From positions 10,479,001 to 10,543,000 of the forward strand of contig JALMGJ010000025.1 in the NCBI GenBank assembly GCA_023362775.1: a stretch of 64,000 bases of DNA, given 5' to 3'. Numbering within the stretch: position 1 is the first letter of the stretch; the number at the start of each line of letters is the position of its first letter. A model generated the notes under the pieces. It saw only the letters and a list, made by a program, of their open reading frames with translations. It was not told where the DNA came from and did not search any database. The stretch is from Charina bottae. Its lineage: Eukaryota > Chordata > Lepidosauria > Squamata > Charinaidae. The translations under genes were made by a program, and so were the position numbers. This document shows positions 56,886-64,000 of the stretch, one piece after another.

Positions 56886-57149
56886 TCCCAGATTAGGGAG
56901 GAAAACATGGTTAGTACAAAGCTACCTATCACAATATCAAACTGTACAAAGTATCCTATATTTAATATGAGAGTCCTAAAAGATTGTAGAGATCCTCCAG
57001 GGAAGAGAGCCATGCAGTAGCACAATTCTCCTTGTCTTCTTTCACCAAGGCAAACCCAGTATTCTCGGTTTACAGAGAAAGGCAAAGCTGGGCAACAGCC
57101 GCTATGAATAGGATACTCTTTCTGCCTTCTTAGGTGAAGGGAGAGCCCA

Positions 57150-57590
57150 GTATGCAAGCTGATAAAGAAGAAGGGAAGCAAGACACTCATTGCAACAGGC
57201 AGCCAAACAGACTAGTGAAGAATTTGCTCTTGCCCCACCAACATCAGCATTTATCTACCTGGCCCACCATTTTCATCTCAGCCCTTCTCCATGTGATCGC
57301 ATCAAAAGAGGCACCATCGGTGGCCACAAGAGAAAAGGCTCTTTGAGTAGAACGACTTCCCCAGAGAGGCCTACCTGGTATCTACAGTATGGGCTTTCCA
57401 GTGACAGGTAAAGCCTCCTCCCCATTCCCGCCCCCCAGACTGTTTAGAAAATAATTTTAGAAGCACCTAATACAGGAGTGTCACTGGGCAAGCCTTTCTT
57501 GTATTTTTCATGGACTGTCTAGTTGGTTTTTAGATCTCTGTTATGTTTCTGTTTTCATTGTACTCTATTGCTGTTTTTTATAGCATAGAT
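57150..57590 (+). mobile_element. Possible old L2/L3-like LINE 3' fragment
   Basis: Decayed blocks resembling the C-terminal RT region (57240-57420) are followed by a T-rich 3' UTR ('TTTTCATTGTACTCTATTGC'). The terminus is missing. Weak, by resemblance only. Confidence 0.35.
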
Positions 57591-58559
57591 TTGTCATGGA
57601 CGTGGGGATTGTCAAGGGGACTGTGATTGTTGGACAGTCTAGTAATATGCACTTGGCCCCAATACTGTACCTTGTTACTTAGGAAAATGGGAGATGTGTG
57701 AATATGAGGCCAAAGAGAAAAGAAGACAATGTCACATTTATTGCTTTGTTTATATACTCAGTTACTTATTAATAATATTGCTATCCACTTTTCTCAGAGC
57801 TGTTTGCATAAAACATTATAGTAAATACTATAGAGTAGCAAAAGCAATAAACATTAAAACATTAAACATTAAAAGTTCAAAACAGTACAACTCATTTAAA
57901 ATCTCTTTCTGTATCATAAAATCTGTTCCAGGAGTCTACACCAGTCTAATTAAAAAGGATCTTCAACTGGCTGTTTTAGAGTGTTTACACTTTAAGAAAG
58001 TTTATGAGACTATATGAAGAGATATTTGGGCTATATTTTTTTCCAGAGCAACCCAATGGCTAATGAGAGACCATTTTTTCTTTGCAAGGAGTCTAATGGC
58101 TTGTCCACATTACATTTATTTTAAAAAGGGCACAGGGAAAGGTAGGAAGCTCAAGAGGAAGAAAAAAGTAATTAAAAAAATATCTGGGTTTCAAACCAGC
58201 AAACTGCTATTTACAGAGCAAGTATTATAACCATTGTGTTATTACATGATTCCTGGCCAATGGGACAGTAAGAAAGGAATTTTTATTTTAAAGCTGGTGT
58301 AATGGTATGTGGGAATAACCTTGGGAGAGAGAAGGAAGAGCCACAGACTAGGCAACGGTCAGATAAGATAGAGCTGGTACTCCTGGGTGTGCTTCTTGTC
58401 TGGACTACCTCACAAGGCTGACAGCTGGTTCTTGTCTCAGTATCTTTGATTTTACATTTTGATTATTTAACTTTGTGTATATGTGTGTGTACATATGTAT
58501 ATCCCATGTATGCTTGGGGTGGGGAGAGGAATAGGGGTTGGCTGGTCCCTTAGATCTGC
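57591..58559. other. No recognised feature
   Basis: A possible tRNA-like minus-strand SINE head near 58195-58250 ('GGTTTCAAACC') is too decayed to call. The rest is unassigned. Confidence 0.4.
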
Positions 58560-58638
58560 CCTGATCAGCCTTATCGACCGGAGGGATGAGATCTACCATT
58601 CCTGGATCGAATTGTCTGATATATATACACTGTATATA

Positions 58639-58683
<45 letters not shown>

Positions 58684-58802
58684 TTGTTTATTATTGATAT
58701 TTATTGTTTTAATTGATTTTAAACTTTTCTGTGAACCGCCCAGGGTCCCTCCTTGTGGGGGAGATGGGCGGGATATAAATGTAATAAATAAATAAATAAA
58801 TA
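58560..58802 (+). mobile_element. L3-like LINE 3' end
   Basis: 'GTGAACCGCCCAGGGTCCCT', 'GGGGAGATGGGCGGGATATA' and an (AAAT)n tail at 58780-58802 give a well-preserved terminus. A (TGTATG)n array at 58638-58680 lies inside its 3' UTR. Confidence 0.82.
58638..58680. repeat. (TGTATG)n microsatellite
   Basis: Seven perfect hexamers inside a LINE 3' UTR. Confidence 0.92.
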
Positions 58803-59921
58803 TGTACAACTAGACCCGCCACAGGAAGAAAAGCAATTGGCAGTTGCTTTCCTAGAACAGAAAGGTAGGAGGGCATAACAGCAGAATTCTACCCAGCTAC
58901 ATGCTAAATCACATAATGAGAACCAATGGACTACTCTTATGTAAGAGATTGAACTAAGTGGTATCAAGTCCCATTTATTTATATGCTCTTCTTTCACAAT
59001 TATACATTCAAAATGGGTTCCAAGCCTCTTCTTATATATCCTGAGAATTAAGTTCAGCAATAAATCAGTAACACGGTCTTGAAATAATTTTCAGCCAATG
59101 ATGCAGTATTATTCAGTATCTAATAACTCATTACCTTAGAACAACCAATGACTCTATAATTACAACTTTAAATAGAAAGTCACAATTCATCTATTATGTT
59201 TCTGGGGAAGAAAAGTATTCCTCTGCAACAGACTGTTTTTCAGAAAACTAGAAAAAGACTCAATTGTTTAAGCTCATTTGGTAGTTAGAGATCTTTTCAC
59301 ATAGAACACCCCAATTCTATGAAAAAGATTGCAAAGAATAGTTTTGCTGCAGCATGCATTATTTTTTTTTTGAAGTAAATTTAAATGGTTTGAATGTTAG
59401 CTTATTGTGAAAAACAGTGGGGTATCAGAATAACGTTATGGCAGAGAATATTAGAGGGTCTCTGAGACCATGTAGCCATGTAGCAGGTAAGACTCTCTAC
59501 TCTCTGAACAACTGATAATTGGTAAAGCTCAGTCAGCTAATTGTCTGAATGGAATCCATGTGGAATTTTGAGATATGGTAATATATAATGGCTTTGAAGG
59601 GATACATGGCATTACTAAAGGAGACAATTTTCTGCAAGCATCATTTTTCCAATGCAAAAGCACCAATTATTATTTTCTAATTTGAGTGGCCTTTGAACAG
59701 ATGGTGTTCAGCCACAGATGGATCATAGAAGTGATTTGTTGCCCTAACTCTTGATCTGAGTCAGTTGGCATTATGCCACTTTAGCGTACATCAAGGGAAT
59801 TTGTACATACAGGCTTCACATATGAAAACTACTCTGTCTTCAGCTCTTAACTTTATCAAAAGTAGAAATTTGTACAGTCTCTTGCTTTAAACAGCGACTT
59901 TCAGAAACTATTCCACTGCAC

Positions 59922-59924
<3 letters not shown>
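58803..59924. other. No recognised feature
   Basis: Unassigned AT-rich sequence. Confidence 0.5.

Positions 59925-59963
<39 letters not shown>
59925..59963. repeat. (ACAG)n microsatellite
   Basis: About nine perfect units. Confidence 0.93.
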
Positions 59964-59964
<1 letters not shown>

Positions 59965-62716
59965 TATTGTACCATTGTGAAATGTATTGGCTGAGTTAAA
60001 GAAATATGCTGAAGTGTTTTCATGAAGAGCAAGGACAGTTGCATGCATTGCAGAGTTGAATGGCCATAAATGGCTCTGTGATCTGGAATTACTCACTACT
60101 AACCAGAACCAAGTTTGCGATCACAGAGATCCAATCAAATGCTTAGTTCTTTGGCTCACATGTGTGAGCAGGAGAGGCTGGACAATAGTGACTTGAAGCA
60201 TTTCCCAGCATGTTAGAGTTAATAGCAGAATACACCCAAGAATTGCAACATTTATGGAGGAGTTTTGAAGACCTAAAATGTTAGAGAACTGAATGTGCCA
60301 AACATTTCAAACTTGAGGACAACTGCACAAGACTGGTATCATTCTTTGGAAACATATTTCATAGTTTTAAAGAATGAGCACCATGGAAATTGGAAAACCA
60401 GTTGCAAGTACCAACATCTTCAAATCCAGGCATTACAACACTCACCAAGGAAAATCAAGCATGCACGTTACATCAAGAATCAGAAAGGTAACACCTTTTA
60501 AGATCAGGTAACACCTTTTAAGGTGGCTCTTTTCCTACAACATTATATCAAAGTGAGTTCAACGTTCAATATTTCCTTATGTAACTGGGAATCAAGTTCA
60601 GAAGACATTTTTGGATCTCCACTTTTGAATCTGTTCCCTTCTCCATCAACCTGCAGTCTCTGATAAGTTACTCTGGACCATATGTGGGTCCCATTAACTC
60701 AGAAAGACAGCCCAGTTTAATATTTCAGAAGGGAGGGAGGGAAGGCAGACCTGCAAAATAAGCATACAGTATATTATAATCATCACATCACATGAATTTC
60801 ACAGAGGTCTCAAAGAATATCCTACATTGTCTGAATCCTTCTAGAGTGAAACAGGGAAAGAATGATAAAAGGAAAGAAGTGTTGCCTTACTTTCTTCAAA
60901 TGTACATCAACCCAAACATATTGCGTATTGCTATTTTTTTAGATAGCATCTTACAGCCAATTAATCTAAGACTGTATGTCCCTTTCTGTGAAAAGATGTC
61001 AACTTCCAAAAAGGTGACTTTAGACAAATACCAGTGCTTGTGTGCTCTGGAGCATTAGCTATATGAGCGATATCACACATATCAGCAGATTCTAAGAACA
61101 ATGTAAAAGTAACAATTTCACAGAGGTTGCAAAAATAGTTTTATATGATGGATTTACAATCCAACAATGTAGTTAATAGTTTGAGTGAAGCATGACAGAT
61201 TTTTACAAGTGTAAGAGACATATTACACATGATGGGCTCTGATAAACTGAGAACTGAGAGAATTGTGTATATTATTGCCTTGAGGGTGGATTTATTTTCA
61301 GTATCTCACTCAAATCTATTATGTATTCCACATACACAATGTATAAAGTAGATCAATTGGCTCTTTCTGAAAGCTTTTTTATTTATTTTCAAGTAGATAT
61401 ATCTGCCAGATCCACAGGTATAAAATCTTGGCTTACATATCATAAGGGGAGAATTCATCAAAATAGAGTATTTCAGAACTACAACTCATCAACTACAAGT
61501 CAAGTGATACAGGAAGCACAAGCACCATCACACTCCCTACTTTATGAGTTACCATGAATATTTTTTAAACTACTCTTATCTCCAAGAAGCGGAGAAAAAA
61601 AGCCTTGCCTTGCGAGATAGGTTCTTTTTGGACAATGGATTGGAACTTCACTTGGCTCCCTATTTTTCTGTTTCTAGAAAATGAATCAAGTTCTTCCTCT
61701 TTACTCAACTCTTTTCACTTTCAGCTACTTCATGGTGGTTTCATATTTACAGAGTATACACATCAAATCAATTTTTTATGATTGCAGTCCAAGACCAGTA
61801 AACATAAAAATTTAAATTTAAAGGGCAAGACCAGTGTCCAGTGCACTGAAACCATAAGCGTGAAAGTGAACAATGTAAAACTATACAAAACAGAAAAGTA
61901 GAAAACAACTAAAAACACCCAAGAACATAAAATCTGAGCCGTAAAATAGCTGAAATTACCCCTAACTCTAGGGGAATGGGTAACTAATAAACACTAATAG
62001 CTATTTAATTTGAAAGTAGAGATTAACATGTGTACATGTCACTTTATTGTTATTAGCCTGCTGGGAACTTTTTCCATGGCTGAGGGCTAAACTAAAGACA
62101 CATAATTGCCAAATTATACATTGGTTTTATCACCTAGTCAGGTTTAAATATGCTTGTCTATTTTGGAGGGCAGGACAGCACCTTCCTTGTGTACTTGAAA
62201 TGTTTGAGAGAAAATTACCTCTAGGAGAACATATTAGGATTATAGTAATGACCTAGAGCATCAAAAGACACAATTCATAACTAAAAGGAAACAGGTTCTA
62301 GGCAAGGACAGTGAGCCAGACAACAATTAAGGTCAATGAAGTGGATTCTAGTCACATCTCACTTCAGGCTAGTTCTATGTGTTGTAATAATAAATGAGAG
62401 AACCAATAAGGAACCAGCTCCTACTAAGGCAAAAATATCAGGAACAGCAATGAGGCCAGAGTGGCAGAGAACACTGAATAATATCTAATGTTGAGTCTTT
62501 TAAAGTTTTACTTTTCATTCACACAAATTGAGAGGAAAAATCTAGCTTCAAGATTGTTACTTTTATTTATTTATTTTCATTTTGGGAGGGAACATCTTTT
62601 GGGGGGAAAAGTACACACAAGCCTCCTCTAATTATCCATTTTGTCTGAGAATTCATTGCTGGCAATATATACTATTGGGGTTTACGGTTGCAGAACACCC
62701 TCTTGGGTCATTCAGT
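59964..62716. other. No recognised feature
   Basis: 2.7 kb without a recognised repeat or exon. A short tandem 'AGGTAACACCTTTTAAG' occurs twice at about 60485-60521. Confidence 0.5.
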
Positions 62717-62923
62717 ATTATATTATATTATATTATATTATATTATATTATATTATATTATATTATATTATATTATATTATATTATATTATATTATTATA
62801 TTATATTATTATATTATATTATATTATATTATATTATATTATATTATATTATATTATATTATATTATTATATTATATTATATTATTATATTATATTATTA
62901 TATTATTATATTATTATATTATC
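62717..62923. repeat. (ATATT)n pentanucleotide array
   Basis: About 40 ATATT-type units, interrupted in the second half by ATT steps. The YYII-type open frames across it are artefacts. Confidence 0.96.
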
Positions 62924-63698
62924 AATATTACTGTTAATAGTAATATTGCACAATATTACTTCCTCTGGATTTTACAACCTACTGGACTGAGTCTATGCAG
63001 TCTTCATTGAAAGCTGAAAGAAGTAAGGATGTTAATAAAGTTTGAAAAATGTGTTAGGGTTTGTGTAGTTCATTGCTGTTACATTTGCAACATTTATAAT
63101 CTCTGCTGTGGGTAAAAAAAAATTGTTTGAGAACTGCAAGTTCAGTAAGTGATTGGCCAGTGTCCAATAAATAGAACTTTTCAGTTATCCCTAACACTCT
63201 GAGTATATCTGACATTTCATCATGGCTAAACCCAAGATGGCTAAAGAATGACCCTCTACATATTAATAGATGGTTTCTGATTGGTTCTCTCCTAATGGAA
63301 TGTTCTGCTTCCTAAGAAAATGATTATAAAGACACAGTGATTTGCCTCCCTTGATACATTGGGTGGTTGTGGTTGTGTGGTTTTTCTTTTCTGACTTTTT
63401 TTTTTGAGAGGCATGGCTAATGTGTATAATTTCTGTACTTAAAGGCAGGAAATTTGGAAAAGGACTAATTATATCCTACATTATCATTTGACGGCATAGT
63501 ATCAACAATCTATTTTAAGTTACAAGCAATTTACAGTAGAAGCATTGCCACTTCTAAATGTCACTTTTAAATCACTTCTTCCAGAGCATAGCTTTCAGGG
63601 AGGCACAAACGAGGAGTACTAAAATCTACTGACAGAATCGCTACACAACCCCTGGCATCCAGGGCTCAAGTTACAGTATACTCATATGAGGGAGAAGG
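62924..63698. other. No recognised feature
   Basis: Unassigned sequence between two microsatellites. Confidence 0.5.
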
Positions 63699-63780
63699 AG
63701 AGGGAGAGGGAGAGGGAGAGGGAGAGGGAGAGGGAGAGGGAGAGGGAGAGGGAGAGGGAGAGGGAGAGGGAGAGGGAGAG
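63699..63780. repeat. (GAGGGA)n hexanucleotide microsatellite
   Basis: About 14 perfect hexamers; purine-only strand. Confidence 0.95.
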
Positions 63781-64000
63781 AAATTCTGTGTCTTGTGGGG
63801 TAGCTCCTTTTAAACCAAGGAAACAGTATTCAGAAATTTTTTCAAACTTCTGGATTCAAGTACAATAGTTCCAAATGCTGCTAGGTAGTGAATATTGTAC
63901 ATTTAGAAACACTAGCGCTTGGCATGTGCTTCATTGTCAGGCAACAGTTAAAATATGGGAAGAGTTTTTCTTTTTCCAGTTCACAAAGTTTTCAAAAAAA

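Noticed and set aside
62582..63010. 142-codon Tyr/Ile-rich ORF
   Set aside because: It is translated ATATT microsatellite.

Overview
This window looks like AT-rich, non-coding nuclear DNA from a squamate reptile (lizard or snake). The main evidence is the repeat content: tRNA-headed SINEs whose 3' ends resemble the BovB LINE terminus and finish in ACCTTT-like repeats (the Sauria SINE layout), several BovB/RTE LINE copies, CR1/L2-group (L3-like) LINEs, a Penelope-like fragment, a 5S-rRNA-derived SINE, hAT and mariner-type MITEs, and very many microsatellites. I found no host protein-coding exon, functional RNA gene, CRISPR array or operon. The window is best read as intergenic or deep intronic sequence. 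The species cannot be fixed from the sequence.

Layout. 0-10 kb: an old MIR-like SINE, Sauria SINEs (1.7, 5.6 and 9.3 kb), a 5S-derived SINE (2.3 kb), an internally deleted L3-like LINE (3.4-4.8 kb), two opposed L3-like 3' ends (6.3-6.8 kb) and a decayed RTE endonuclease region (6.9-7.6 kb). 10-29 kb: a Charlie-like hAT MITE, two 5'-truncated BovB copies (12.1 and 19.6 kb), an unassigned element with 35-nt inverted repeats (14.2-14.9 kb), an RTE tail (21.6 kb), a GC-rich hAT MITE (22.2 kb), a polyadenylated SINE with a perfect 13-bp target duplication (24.2 kb), an L1-like tail (27 kb) and a mariner-type MITE (28.1 kb).

29-34 kb: a nearly full-length L3-like LINE on the minus strand. Its ORF2 is one reading frame broken only by three stops. 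Its 5' region is followed by a BovB endonuclease scrap and then a second partial copy of the same L3-like 5' region. 34-40 kb: a Sauria SINE split by a 690-bp insertion, then L1-like and old L3-like fragments.

40.5-43.0 kb: the most unusual feature, a 2,474-bp hAT-type element with a perfect 8-bp target duplication. It is filled by a GC-rich array of about nine 205-bp units plus a 70-bp-arm hairpin. 43-53 kb: L3-like tails, a third SINE type, a 66-nt foldback, a solo LTR with a 5-bp duplication, an old CR1 with an expanded GGA tract, a Penelope-like GIY-YIG fragment with an inverted partner arm, and a second member of the 22.2-kb hAT MITE family with a perfect 8-bp duplication. 54-57 kb: an RTE/BovB-like LINE with a 723-codon open RT region on the minus strand, joined head-to-head to its own 5' end on the plus strand, as expected from twin priming. 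57-64 kb: L3-like tails, microsatellites and otherwise unassigned sequence.

The parts do not form a pathway. The working relationships visible are parasitic: BovB-type reverse transcriptase is the likely partner of the Sauria SINEs, L1-type machinery is the likely partner of the poly(A)-tailed SINE, and the MITEs need absent hAT or mariner transposases. Many microsatellites begin at the 3' tails of LINEs and SINEs.
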